Shown piece by piece: positions 24,828 to 33,458 of a stretch of DNA of 64,000 bases. The notes under the pieces are model-generated. The model saw nothing but the letters and a program-made list of their open reading frames with translations. It ran no database searches and was not told the DNA's origin. Where the stretch lies: the NCBI RefSeq assembly GCF_036013525.1, contig NZ_CP107853.1:7192001-7256000 (forward strand). The letters run 5' to 3'. Positions within the stretch are counted from its first letter, which is position 1, and every line of letters starts with the position of its first letter. The translations under genes and the position numbers were made by a program. The DNA comes from Nonomuraea sp. NBC_00507. Its GTDB lineage: Bacteria > Actinomycetota > Actinomycetes > Streptosporangiales > Streptosporangiaceae.

Positions 24828-26093
24828 GTGAAAAGAGCAGTCATCACCGGGATCGGCATGTGCGTTCCCGGTGGGGTCGGTCGCAAGGAGTTCTGGGAGT
24901 TCATCACCTCGGGCCGGACCGCCACCCGGCCGATCTCGCTGTTCGACGCCAGCCGGTTCCGCTCGCGCATCGCGGCAGAGGTCGACTGGGACCCGATCGC
25001 CGAAGGCTTCACCGAGCACGAGGTGGCCAAGTTCGACCGGGTGCTGCAGTTCGCGCTCTACTCCCTGCGGGAGGCGCTGGAGGACAGTGGCCTGAGCGTG
25101 CAGCCCGTCGCCCCCGAGCGGATCGGCGTGGCCGTCGGCACCGCGATCGGCGCCACCATGAGCCTGGACCGGCAGTACGCGGCCACCAGCCACACCGGCG
25201 AGCGCTGGCTGGTGGACCACACCCGCGCCGACCCGTGGATCTTCGACTACTTCGTGCCCAGCTCCATGGCCAGGGAGATCGCCTGGCGGGCGGGCGCTGA
25301 GGGGCCGGCCACCGTGGTCTCGACCGGCTGCACGTCGGGCATGGACTCGATCGGATACGCCCTGGAGCTGATCAGGGAGGGCACGTCCGACGTCGTGATC
25401 ACCGGCGCGTCCGACGCCCCGATCTCCCCGATCACCTCGGCCTGCTTCGACGCCATCAAGGCCACCACGCCGCGCAACGACGACCCGGAGCGGGCCTGCC
25501 GCCCGTTCGACATCACCCGCAACGGCTTCGTGCTGGGTGAGGGCGCGGCCATCGTGGTGCTGGAGGAGTACGAGCACGCCGTACGGCGAGGCGCGCACAT
25601 CTACGCCGAGGTCGCCGGCTTCGCCACCCGGTGCAACGCCTACCACATGACCGGCCTGCGGCCCGACGGCGCGGAGATGGCCGAGGCGATCACCGTGTCC
25701 ATGGGCCAGGCCCGGGTCAACCCGGAGGACTTCGGCTACATCAGCGCCCACGGCTCCGGCACCAAGCAGAACGACCTGCACGAGACCGCGGCGTTCAAGA
25801 CGTCGCTCGGCGCCGCCGCCTACGGCGTGCCGATCAGCTCGATCAAGGCGGCGATCGGCCATGCGCTCGGCTCGGTCGGCTCCATCGAGCTGGCCACCTG
25901 CGCGCTGGCCATCGAGCACGGCGTGGTGCCGCCCACGGCCACCCTGCACGACCCCGACCCGGAGTGCGACCTGGACTACATCCCCCGGACGGCCAGGGAG
26001 GCGCGCGTCGACGTCGCGCTCAGCGTGGCCAGCGGCTTCGGCGGCTTCCAGAGCGCGGCGGTGCTGCGCGGCCCGAGGAGCTGGTCGGCATGA
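24828..26093 (+). CDS. Type II PKS ketosynthase alpha (KS-alpha)
   Basis: This 421-aa condensing enzyme starts at GTG 24828, with GGGAGG 6 nt upstream; the ATG at 24822 is too close to it. The nucleophile C168 lies in VVSTGCTSGMDS. The catalytic histidines are in ISAHGSGTKQNDLHE and AAIGHALGSVGS. It forms a heterodimer with the chain-length factor encoded next and builds the poly-beta-ketone from malonyl-ACP. The single KS pair, with no ketoreductase nearby, places the pathway in the unreduced tetracenomycin / spore-pigment / pentangular group. Confidence 0.96.
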   Translation: MKRAVITGIGMCVPGGVGRKEFWEFITSGRTATRPISLFDASRFRSRIAAEVDWDPIAEGFTEHEVAKFDRVLQFALYSLREALEDSGLSVQPVAPERIGVAVGTAIGATMSLDRQYAATSHTGERWLVDHTRADPWIFDYFVPSSMAREIAWRAGAEGPATVVSTGCTSGMDSIGYALELIREGTSDVVITGASDAPISPITSACFDAIKATTPRNDDPERACRPFDITRNGFVLGEGAAIVVLEEYEHAVRRGAHIYAEVAGFATRCNAYHMTGLRPDGAEMAEAITVSMGQARVNPEDFGYISAHGSGTKQNDLHETAAFKTSLGAAAYGVPISSIKAAIGHALGSVGSIELATCALAIEHGVVPPTATLHDPDPECDLDYIPRTAREARVDVALSVASGFGGFQSAAVLRGPRSWSA

Positions 26094-27313
26094 GCGGCAC
26101 CACCCAGACGGCCACCAGGACCGTCGTCACCGGCCTGGGCGTGGTGGCCCCCAACGGCGTGGGCCTGGACGCGTACTGGGACGCGACGCTCACCGGGCGC
26201 AGTGGGCTGCGCCGCCTCACCCGATTCGACCCGTCGCAGTATCCCGTGCAGCACGGCGGCGAGGTGCTGGACTTCACGCCCAAGCCGGCCGTGCCCGGGC
26301 GGCTGATGCCGCAGACCGACCGGGTCACCCAGTTCTCGCTGGCCGCGACCGGATGGGCACTGGACGACGCCGCCCTCGACCTCGCCGCGCTGGGCCTGTA
26401 CGACGTGGGCATCGTCACCTCCAACGCCTGCGGCGGCTACGAGTTCGGCCATCGGGAGCTGCAGAAGCTGTGGAGCGACGGCCCGCACCGGGTCAGCGCG
26501 TACCAGTCGTTCGCCTGGTTCTACGCGGTGAACACCGGCCAGCTCTCGATCCGGCACAACGTCCGCGGACACAGCTCCGTGGTCGTCACCGAGCAGGCGG
26601 GCGGCCTCGACGCGCTCAACCACGCGCGCCGCCTGCTGCGCAACGGCACACTCAAGGTGGCGATCGCGGGGGGCATGGAGGCGCCCCTCTGCCCGTGGGG
26701 GCTGACCGGGCAGATCCCGACCGGCCGGCTCAGCCGTGCGGGCGCCTACCTCCCCTTCCACCGCGCCGCGTCCGGCTACCTGCCGGGCGAGGGCGGGGCC
26801 ATGCTCACGATCGAGGACGCGGAGGGCGCGCGGAGCCGCGGCGCCCACGTGTACGGCGAACTGGCCGGATACGCCGCCACCTTCGACCCCGCGCCGGGCA
26901 CGGGGCGCCCGTCGGCGCTGCCGCGGGCCATCCGCGGGGCGCTCGACGACGCCCGGCTGGAGCCGGCCGACGTCGACGTGGTCCTGGCCGACGCGGGCGG
27001 GCTTCCCGAGCTCGACACGACGGAGGCCCGGGCGATCAGCGAGGTCTTCGGCCCGCGTGGCGTGCCCGTGGCCGCGCCCAAGAGCCTCACCGGCCGCCTC
27101 TACTCGGGGGGCGGGCCGCTGGACGTGACCACCGCCCTGCTGATGATCCGGGACGGCGTGATCCCCGCGGTGCCCTACGAGAGCGACATTCCCGACGAGT
27201 ACGAGATCGATCTGGTCGCCGGGGAGCCTCGGCGGCACCCGGTGCGCAACACCCTCGTCATCGCCCGCGGGAACGGGGGCTTCAATTCCGCCCTCGTGGT
27301 CCGGGCCGCCTAA
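26090..27313 (+). CDS. Type II PKS chain-length factor (KS-beta)
   Basis: This 407-aa KS homologue has the nucleophile replaced by glutamine (Q169 in VVVTEQAGGLDA), the hallmark of chain-length factors that decarboxylate malonyl-ACP and set chain length. ATG 26090 overlaps the KS-alpha stop by 4 nt. The usual dimer partner segments GLGVVAPNGVGLDAYW and RGNGGFNSALVV are present. Chain length cannot be read reliably without structural alignment of the gate residues, but cyclase types suggest a long chain (decaketide or more). Confidence 0.95.
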   Translation: MSGTTQTATRTVVTGLGVVAPNGVGLDAYWDATLTGRSGLRRLTRFDPSQYPVQHGGEVLDFTPKPAVPGRLMPQTDRVTQFSLAATGWALDDAALDLAALGLYDVGIVTSNACGGYEFGHRELQKLWSDGPHRVSAYQSFAWFYAVNTGQLSIRHNVRGHSSVVVTEQAGGLDALNHARRLLRNGTLKVAIAGGMEAPLCPWGLTGQIPTGRLSRAGAYLPFHRAASGYLPGEGGAMLTIEDAEGARSRGAHVYGELAGYAATFDPAPGTGRPSALPRAIRGALDDARLEPADVDVVLADAGGLPELDTTEARAISEVFGPRGVPVAAPKSLTGRLYSGGGPLDVTTALLMIRDGVIPAVPYESDIPDEYEIDLVAGEPRRHPVRNTLVIARGNGGFNSALVVRAA

Positions 27314-27326
27314 CTAAGGAGTCGTC

Positions 27327-28946
27327 ATGGCAGACAGAGAAGTTTCCGTCCTGGTCGTCGGGGGCGGGCTGAACGGACTGGCGTCGGCCCTCTTCCTGAG
27401 CCAGCAGGGCGTGGACGTCCACCTGGTCGAGCGCAACGACAAGACGGCGCAGCTGCTGCGCGCGGCGGGCGTCAGCGCCCGCACCATGGAGTTGTTCCAC
27501 AGCGTCGGGCTGGAGCCGGAGATCCGCGAGCGCGGCCTGCGGCTGATCCCCGGTGAGCACTGGACCGAGCCCCACTCGCCGGTCGACCTGCTGCCGCGGG
27601 CCATCCTGGGCGCCAAGCGGCTGTCCGACATCGGCAACGGCCGCGCCTTCGTCATGGAGGAGGGCACGGTCGAGGTGGCCGACGCCAGCCCCATGGAGCC
27701 TGCCTGGTGCGGCCAGGACCGGCTGGAGCCGATGATGATCCGCGAGGCCGTGCAGCGCGGCGCGCGGATCGAGTTCGGCACCGAGATGGTGTCCTACGAG
27801 CAGGACGCCGACGGCGTGACCGCTGTGGTGCGCACCCTGGCCACCGGCGCCGAGCAGCGGATCAGGGCCCGCTACCTGATCGCCGCCGACGGCGTGACCA
27901 GCCCCATCCGCGAGTCCCTGGGCATCACCAGGTCGGGCAACGGCACCATCGGCCACGTGCTGAGCATCCTGTTCGAGGCCGACCTGGACTCGGTGGTGGA
28001 GGGCCGCAGGTTCCTCATCGCGTACCTGCTCAACGAGGCCGCGGGGCTGCTGCACCGGTTCGACGAGACCCGCTGGGTCTTCGGCCTGTTCTTCGACCCC
28101 GAGCGGCACGCCGAGGCCGAGACATCCAAGGACAAGGCGCTGGAGCTGCTGCGTACCGCGCTCGGCGAGCCGGACCTGCCCATCGACATCCAGCTCGTCA
28201 ACCGCTGGCGGCTGGCCCACGACGTCGCCGACACCTACCGGTCCGGCCGGATCTTCCTGGTCGGCGACGCCTGCCACGTGCACCCTCCGGCGGGCGGCTA
28301 CGGGGCCAACTCCGGCATGCAGGACGCCCACAACCTCGCCTGGAAGCTCGCCGCGGTGCTGCGTGGCTGGGCCGGCGAGAGCCTGCTCGACAGCTACGAG
28401 CAGGAGCGGCACCCGGTGGGCAAGGCGACCGCCGACCAGGCCTGGATCCGCCAGACCACCCGCAGCGAGGGCGACGGCGGGCACCCCGACCTGCGCAACT
28501 CCACCGTGATCAGCACCGGCTACCGCTACCCCGAGGGCGCGTTCGTCGGCGAGAAGGGCGGCGAGGCCCTGGAGACGGAGCTGCGCATCGACGGCCGTCC
28601 CGGGCTGCGGGTGCCGCACGTCTGGCTGGAGCGCGAGGGCGCCAAGGTGTCCACGGTAGAGCTGGCGACGGACACGTTCGTGCTGCTGGCCGCGCCCGAC
28701 GGCGCCTCCTGGGCCGACGCCGCCACGGCCGCGGCCGGCGCACTCGGCATCCCGCTGTCCGCGTACCGGATCGGCACCGACCTCGCGGACGCCGAGGGCA
28801 GGTTCCTCCAGGTCACCGGCCTCACCCCGCAGGGGGCGCTGCTGGTGCGGCCGGACGGCTTCGTCGCCTGGCGCTCGCCCGGCGCCGCCGGGGACCCGCG
28901 CGTCCTGCTCCAGGACGTGCTCGAGCAGATCACCGCACGGGCCTAG
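27327..28946 (+). CDS. FAD-dependent aromatic hydroxylase (TcmG/PgaE class)
   Basis: This 539-aa flavoprotein monooxygenase of the phenol-hydroxylase fold has a Rossmann motif VLVVGGGLNGLASALFLSQQG at the N-terminus. The middle DG motif is LIAADGVTSPIRE. The GD motif is FLVGDACHVHPPAGGYGANSGMQDAHNL near residue 315. A thioredoxin-like C-terminal domain (from about residue 410) is also seen in TcmG and related enzymes. It probably hydroxylates or rearranges the polycyclic core with NAD(P)H and O2. It follows the CLF by 13 nt with AAGGAG. Confidence 0.93.
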   Translation: MADREVSVLVVGGGLNGLASALFLSQQGVDVHLVERNDKTAQLLRAAGVSARTMELFHSVGLEPEIRERGLRLIPGEHWTEPHSPVDLLPRAILGAKRLSDIGNGRAFVMEEGTVEVADASPMEPAWCGQDRLEPMMIREAVQRGARIEFGTEMVSYEQDADGVTAVVRTLATGAEQRIRARYLIAADGVTSPIRESLGITRSGNGTIGHVLSILFEADLDSVVEGRRFLIAYLLNEAAGLLHRFDETRWVFGLFFDPERHAEAETSKDKALELLRTALGEPDLPIDIQLVNRWRLAHDVADTYRSGRIFLVGDACHVHPPAGGYGANSGMQDAHNLAWKLAAVLRGWAGESLLDSYEQERHPVGKATADQAWIRQTTRSEGDGGHPDLRNSTVISTGYRYPEGAFVGEKGGEALETELRIDGRPGLRVPHVWLEREGAKVSTVELATDTFVLLAAPDGASWADAATAAAGALGIPLSAYRIGTDLADAEGRFLQVTGLTPQGALLVRPDGFVAWRSPGAAGDPRVLLQDVLEQITARA

Positions 28947-28955
28947 GTGAGCGCG

Positions 28956-29273
28956 ATGGCGACCATCACCACGGACGAGAAGCACTACACGCTGATCAAC
29001 ATCTTCCGGGTGACTCCGGAGAACCAGCGGCGCATGTACGACATCATCCTCGACGCCACCGACGTGATCACCAAGTTTCCCGGATACGTGTCGGCGAACG
29101 TGCACCTCAGCGACGACGGCACCCGGGTGGTGAACTACGCGCAGTGGCGCACCAAGGAGGACTTCGACGCCATGCGCGCGCATCCCAGCGTCCAGGAGCA
29201 CTTCGCGGCCTGCCGGGCGCTGGCCGATATCGAGCCGATCTTCTGCCACGTGGAGTACACGCACGAGGTCTGA
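28956..29273 (+). CDS. ABM-family monooxygenase (anthrone-oxygenase type)
   Basis: This 105-aa protein belongs to the antibiotic biosynthesis monooxygenase family. It shows the ferredoxin-like pattern with PGYVSANVHLSDDGTRVVNYAQWRTKEDFDAM and a C-terminal CHVEYTHEV. Cofactor-free members such as TcmH and ActVA-ORF6 oxidise anthrones to quinones. ATG 28956 is chosen with AGGTGA 5 nt upstream; GTG 28947 would add three residues. It ends the biosynthetic run before the TetR operator. Confidence 0.88.
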   Translation: MATITTDEKHYTLINIFRVTPENQRRMYDIILDATDVITKFPGYVSANVHLSDDGTRVVNYAQWRTKEDFDAMRAHPSVQEHFAACRALADIEPIFCHVEYTHEV

Positions 29274-29283
29274 TGTTAAGGTG

Positions 29284-29309
29284 GACTCAACCAACTGGTT
29301 GGTGGAGTC
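29284..29309. promoter_or_regulatory. 26-bp operator palindrome ahead of the second TetR gene
   Basis: GACTC (29284-29288) pairs with GAGTC (29305-29309), and ACCAAC (29290-29295) pairs with GTTGGT (29298-29303). Both share one centre at 29296.5, so 22 of 26 positions are symmetric. It lies 17 nt before the TetR ATG. It probably binds that repressor and controls tetR with the cydAB genes downstream. Confidence 0.8.
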
Positions 29310-29325
29310 TCGCGGAGGTGGGGTC

Positions 29326-29856
29326 ATGAGCACGGGAAGCCGACGGCAGGCACTGGTGGAGGCCGCCTTCCACTGCGTGGCGGCCCGAGGTTTCGAAGGT
29401 CTCCGCCTCCGCGAGGTCGCCAAGGAGGTCGGCATCGACCACTCGACCGTCCACCACTACTTCCCGACCAAGGAAGACCTGGTGGCCGCGGTGGTCGACC
29501 ACGCCACCCGCCAGTTCTGGAAGACGATGCCGCCCCAGCCCAGCGCCGCCGCCACGATCAAGCATCACCTGGCGGTGCTGGCCGACATGATCCGCACCCG
29601 TCCCGAGTTGTTCGCGGTGCTGCGCGAGCTGGACCTGCGGGCCGCCAGGGACGCGCGCATCAGGGAGATCGTCGCGAGCAACGAGCGAGGCTGGCACGAC
29701 GCCCTGCGCGAGGTGCTCGCGCAGGCGGCGCCCGGCGCCGACGCGAAGGCGACGGCCGACCTCGTCATCTCCGTGGCCCGCGGCGTCAGCCTCGCCCCGG
29801 ACCTGGCGCCCGCTGTTTTCGCACAGCTCGAACTGTTGCTCGACCTGACCGACTGA
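29326..29856 (+). CDS. TetR-family regulator upstream of cydAB
   Basis: This is a 176-aa repressor from ATG 29326 with GGAGG at 7-nt spacing. The HTH spans residues about 5-50 (RRQALVEAAFHCVAARGFEGLRLREVAKEVGIDHSTVHHYFPTKEDLV). The C-terminal ligand-binding helices include RTRPELFAVLRELDLRAARD. It is directly preceded by a 26-bp palindrome and followed after 21 nt by cydA. It likely responds to the pathway product or an intermediate and derepresses the bd-oxidase genes. The ligand is inferred only. Confidence 0.9.
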   Translation: MSTGSRRQALVEAAFHCVAARGFEGLRLREVAKEVGIDHSTVHHYFPTKEDLVAAVVDHATRQFWKTMPPQPSAAATIKHHLAVLADMIRTRPELFAVLRELDLRAARDARIREIVASNERGWHDALREVLAQAAPGADAKATADLVISVARGVSLAPDLAPAVFAQLELLLDLTD

Positions 29857-29877
29857 CGCCTGACAAAGGAGTGCACC

Positions 29878-31185
29878 GTGCCGGCGGATGCGATCGTCTA
29901 CGCACGGCTTCAGTTCGCGCTGACCGCCGTCGCGCACTGGCTGTTCGTAGCCCTCACGCTGGGCCTCGTCACCTACGTCGTGATCATCCAAACCATGTGG
30001 ACGGTCACCGGAAACCCCCGTTACGAGCGGATGACCCGATTCTTCGGCCAGCTCTACCTCATCAACTACGCGCTCGGCATCGCCACGGGCATCGTGATGG
30101 AGTTCCAGTTCGGGCTGAACTGGAGCGGGCTGACCAAGGTCACCGGCAGCGTCTTCGGCGCACCACTGGCGATCGAGACGCTCGTGGCGTTCTTCCTGGA
30201 GTCGACCTTCCTCGGCATCTGGATCTTCGGCTGGAACCGCCTCGGCAAGCGGCTGCACCTGGCGATGATCTGGCTCACCGCCGTCACCGCCTGGATGTCG
30301 GTCTTCTGGGTCCTGATGGCCAACTCGTTCCTGCAGCACCCCGTCGGGCACGCCTCCGCCGCGAACGGGCGGCTGGTACTGGCGGACTTCGCCGAGTTCG
30401 TCGGCAACCCGAACTTCTGGCACGCCATCCCGCACGCGGCGGCGGCGGCGATCACCACCGGCACGTTCTTCGTCGCCGGCGTCAGCGCCTGGCACCTCAG
30501 GCGGCTGCCCGAGGGTCACGAGGACCGGGCCGCGTTCCTGCTCCTGCTGCGCATGTCTGTCTACATCGCGCCGTTCTTCGTGTTCGTCACCGCCTTCATG
30601 GGCGGCCAGCTGCTCGACGTCATCAACGTGGAGCAGCCCATCAAGGGCGCACTGGCCGACAACGACCTCGCTTTAGCGGCCCGGCTGCAGGAAGAGATGG
30701 TCGCCAAACACGGTCCCGGTGAATACATCCCGGTCCACGAGTTCATCTACATCACCCGCACGGTCATGATCTGGTCGGCCATCACTCTGCAGGCCGTGTC
30801 CGTCATCACCGCGCTCATGACCATCAAGATCTCGCTGCTGCTCACCCGGTTCGCCTGGCTGCTGCGGGTGTTCCCGTGGCTGATCCCGGTGCCGTTCCTC
30901 GCGGCCACCGCGGGCTGGCTGTTCCGGGAGGTGGGCCGCCAGCCGTGGGCCGTCTACGAGATCCTCAAGACCGAGGACGCGATCAGTCCCGGGCTGACCA
31001 GCGGCGTGCTGCTGACCTCCCTCATCGTCTTCACCCTGGTCGTCGGGGCACTGGCCGTCACCGACTGGCGGCTGCTGGCGAAGTTCGCCCGCCGCGGGCC
31101 CGACGCCGCCCAGCTGGGCTCCCAGGGCCAGGAGACGGACACTGACGAAGAAGAAGAGCTCGCGATCACCGGAGGTCGGCTGTGA
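29878..31185 (+). CDS. cydA: Cytochrome bd-type oxidase subunit I (cluster-borne paralogue)
   Basis: This 435-aa multi-helix membrane protein starts at GTG 29878 with AAAGGAG. The haem ligands are recognisable as H20 (LTAVAHWLF), H182 (NFWHAIPH) and M297 (TRTVMIWSA). The proton-path/haem-environment acids E100 and E108 lie in LAIETLVAFFLES. The periplasmic quinol loop is short and altered: the usual GDxSG element is replaced by MGGQLLD, followed by INVEQPIKGALADND. It would reduce O2 with quinol electrons. Its place in the PKS cluster behind a TetR suggests a resistance oxidase or a redox enzyme for the pathway rather than the housekeeping oxidase. Confidence 0.88.
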   Translation: MPADAIVYARLQFALTAVAHWLFVALTLGLVTYVVIIQTMWTVTGNPRYERMTRFFGQLYLINYALGIATGIVMEFQFGLNWSGLTKVTGSVFGAPLAIETLVAFFLESTFLGIWIFGWNRLGKRLHLAMIWLTAVTAWMSVFWVLMANSFLQHPVGHASAANGRLVLADFAEFVGNPNFWHAIPHAAAAAITTGTFFVAGVSAWHLRRLPEGHEDRAAFLLLLRMSVYIAPFFVFVTAFMGGQLLDVINVEQPIKGALADNDLALAARLQEEMVAKHGPGEYIPVHEFIYITRTVMIWSAITLQAVSVITALMTIKISLLLTRFAWLLRVFPWLIPVPFLAATAGWLFREVGRQPWAVYEILKTEDAISPGLTSGVLLTSLIVFTLVVGALAVTDWRLLAKFARRGPDAAQLGSQGQETDTDEEEELAITGGRL

Positions 31186-32198
31186 CCTGGCACGCTGCTT
31201 GGCTCGTCCTCACCGGGCTGATGTTCGCCGGATACCTCCTCACCGAGGGACGCAGCATCGGCATCGGGCTCATCCTGCCCGTGCTGGGCAGGAGCGACCG
31301 CGACAGGGACGCCGTCGTCGACACGATCGGGCCGTACTTTCTCGGCAACGAGGTGTGGATCGTCTCCGTGGTGGGCCTGCTCATCGGCGGCTTCCCGGTC
31401 TTCGAGGGGACGCTGCTGTCCGGGCTCTTCCCGCTCTTCGCCGCGTTCGCGCTGGGCATGGTGGTGCGCGGCGCTTCCTTCCACTTCCGCCGCCGCCACC
31501 CGTCGCCGCGCTGGCGGCGCGGCTGGGCCGCCGCCATCACCGCCGCCAGCCTCGTGATCGCGCTGGCGCTCGGCGCGATCGCCGCCGCGCTGCTCCACGC
31601 CCTGCCGCTGCGGCCGGACGGGGTGCTGCCGCTGACCGCAGGGGTGCTGTTCACCCCGTTCGGGCTGGCCTGCGCGCTCACGTCCGTGCTGTTCTTCGCG
31701 CTGCGTGGGGCGGCGTTCGCGGCGACCAGGACCCGGGGGCCGCTCGCCGGGCGGGCCATCGGGCTCGCCAGCCTGCTCACCCGGCTCGCCCTGGCCGGCG
31801 CGGCGATCTCCTTCGGCGTGGGCCTGCTGGCCGCCGACGTGCGGGCCTCCGTGCAGCAGCCGATCGTCGTGTGGGTGCTGGCCGGCGTCGTCGCCGTGGC
31901 GCTCGTGGTGTGCGACGTCTTCGCGATGCGGGCCGCGCCCCGGCGCGCGCTCGCCCTGTCGGGAGTCGTCCTGCTCGCCGCCGCGGCCGCCGTCGCCGTC
32001 GGCCGCCTGCCCTACCTGCTCGTCTCCCAGTACGGCGACTCGGCCGGCATGACAGTGGCCGAGGGCAGCGCGGATCCGGTCGTGCTGGCGCCACTGTTCT
32101 GGGTCGTGGCCGTGCTGGTCCCGTTGCTGGCCGCCCTCCAGTGGTGGGCGGGACGTCTCTACCGCACCGCCAGGACCGGCGCGCGCGCCTACTTCTAG
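31182..32198 (+). CDS. cydB: Cytochrome bd-type oxidase subunit II
   Basis: This 338-aa membrane protein has about nine hydrophobic helices. It starts at GTG 31182 within the cydA stop (GTGA overlap). The family N-terminal pattern is present: a first helix, then TEGRSIGIGLILPVLGRSDRDRDAVVDTIGPYFLGNEVWIV, equivalent to the CydB TDGFDxG and GNQVW segments. It forms the heterodimer with CydA. The CydCD assembly transporter is not in the window. The gene precedes the acyltransferase by only 15 nt, so cydAB is probably co-transcribed with PKS genes. Confidence 0.88.
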   Translation: MTWHAAWLVLTGLMFAGYLLTEGRSIGIGLILPVLGRSDRDRDAVVDTIGPYFLGNEVWIVSVVGLLIGGFPVFEGTLLSGLFPLFAAFALGMVVRGASFHFRRRHPSPRWRRGWAAAITAASLVIALALGAIAAALLHALPLRPDGVLPLTAGVLFTPFGLACALTSVLFFALRGAAFAATRTRGPLAGRAIGLASLLTRLALAGAAISFGVGLLAADVRASVQQPIVVWVLAGVVAVALVVCDVFAMRAAPRRALALSGVVLLAAAAAVAVGRLPYLLVSQYGDSAGMTVAEGSADPVVLAPLFWVVAVLVPLLAALQWWAGRLYRTARTGARAYF

Positions 32199-32213
32199 GT
32201 GGAGGAACAGATC

Positions 32214-33458
32214 ATGACCGTGCAGCTTCAGGACGTGACCGACGCGCGGGCGCTGCTCTGGTCGGGCCGCGACGAGGCCGAGTGGGAGTCGGGGCGGCGG
32301 CGGCTGGCAGAACGGCTGGCAGAGCGACCGGTTACGGCCGCGGAGTTCGCCGCCGTCGCCGGCGAGTGGAACGCCTGTGAGCGCGGCGACGGCCCGGTGC
32401 GCGGCGCGATCGTCGCGGCGGACGCGGCGGCCGCGCTGGCGGCCCTGCCGGGCGCGCGGCCGTCCGCGGCGCTGCGGCGGCCGGTCGCGCTGCTCTTCCC
32501 CGGGCAGGGTGCGCAGCACCGCCGGATGGCCGCCGGCCTGTACGGGTTCGAGCCCGTCTTCACCGCCGCGATGGACGAGCTGTTCGACCTGCTCGGTCCC
32601 GACGGGGAGGAGGTGCGGGCCGACTGGCTCGCCGACGAGCCCCGGGTCCCCGTCGACGAGGTGTCGCGGGCCCAGCCGCTCCTGCTCGGCGTCGGCCACG
32701 CGCTGGCGCGAACGCTGATCGGCTGGGGGCTGCGGCCTGGGGCGTTGCTCGGGCACAGCGTGGGGGAGACCGTCGCCGCGGTGGTGGCGGGGGTGTTCTC
32801 CCTGGAGGACGCGGTGGCCACGATGCGGCACCGCGTCGCGGCCGCCGCCTCTCAGCCGCCCGGCGGCATGCTGGCGGTCGGCGCCGCCGCCGAGGCGCTC
32901 GCCCCCTACCTGCGGGGCTCAGTCGTGGTGGGGGCGGTCAACTCGCCCCGGCAGACAGTGCTCGCCGGTCTGGCCGCGGAACTGGGCGCCGTCGCCGACG
33001 ACCTGCGGGAGGCCGGGTTCATGGTGGTCCCCGTGCCGTCGCCGCTGGGCTTCCACAGTCCGGCCGTGGACGAGCTGGCCAGGAGCGGGCTCGACGTGCT
33101 CGGCCGCGTCACGTACAGCCCACCGGGGCTGCCGCTCTACTCCGCGTACACGTGCGCGCCGCTCACCGCGGAGCAGGCCGGCGACCCGTGGTTCTGGGCC
33201 AGGCAGGTGGCCGACCCCGTGCTGTTCTGGCCGGCGCTCGACCGGCTGCTGAACGACGGCGACTTCCTCCTCGTCGAGGCGGGGCCGTCGCAGGGCCTCA
33301 TCACCGCCTGCCGCCGCCACCGGTCGGTGATCAGGAAGAAGAGCGACGTGACGGCCTTCCTGCCCGCCCGCCCCGGCACGGCGGAGGCCGACAGAGCCGC
33401 CCTGCTGACGGCCGCGGCGCGGATCTGGACGGAAGGGCACGACATCACGCCGTGGTGA
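32214..33458 (+). CDS. Discrete PKS-type acyltransferase
   Basis: This 414-aa protein has a full acyltransferase domain preceded by about 85 extra N-terminal residues. Motifs are ALLFPGQGAQHRRMA, the nucleophile elbow LLGHSVGE (Ser), and SPLGFHSPAVDELA with the catalytic His. In type II systems discrete AT-like proteins load unusual starters or edit misprimed acetyl-ACP. With no KSIII in the cluster, editing or malonyl loading is more likely. ATG 32214 follows GGAGGA. Its 3' end overlaps the convergent PPTase gene by 14 nt. Confidence 0.88.
   Translation: MTVQLQDVTDARALLWSGRDEAEWESGRRRLAERLAERPVTAAEFAAVAGEWNACERGDGPVRGAIVAADAAAALAALPGARPSAALRRPVALLFPGQGAQHRRMAAGLYGFEPVFTAAMDELFDLLGPDGEEVRADWLADEPRVPVDEVSRAQPLLLGVGHALARTLIGWGLRPGALLGHSVGETVAAVVAGVFSLEDAVATMRHRVAAAASQPPGGMLAVGAAAEALAPYLRGSVVVGAVNSPRQTVLAGLAAELGAVADDLREAGFMVVPVPSPLGFHSPAVDELARSGLDVLGRVTYSPPGLPLYSAYTCAPLTAEQAGDPWFWARQVADPVLFWPALDRLLNDGDFLLVEAGPSQGLITACRRHRSVIRKKSDVTAFLPARPGTAEADRAALLTAAARIWTEGHDITPW

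Noticed and set aside
27282..29435. 717-codon open frame on the minus strand opposite the hydroxylase and TetR genes
   Set aside because: It is a shadow caused by GC-biased codons of the plus-strand genes. Its translation has no domain character, and both plus-strand genes are clearly recognisable families.
29878..32198. cydAB as simple housekeeping genes outside the cluster
   Set aside because: They lie between a TetR with its own operator and the PKS acyltransferase, with 15-21-nt spacing and genes of the same pathway on both sides. I therefore keep them in the cluster, with the caveat stated in the finding.
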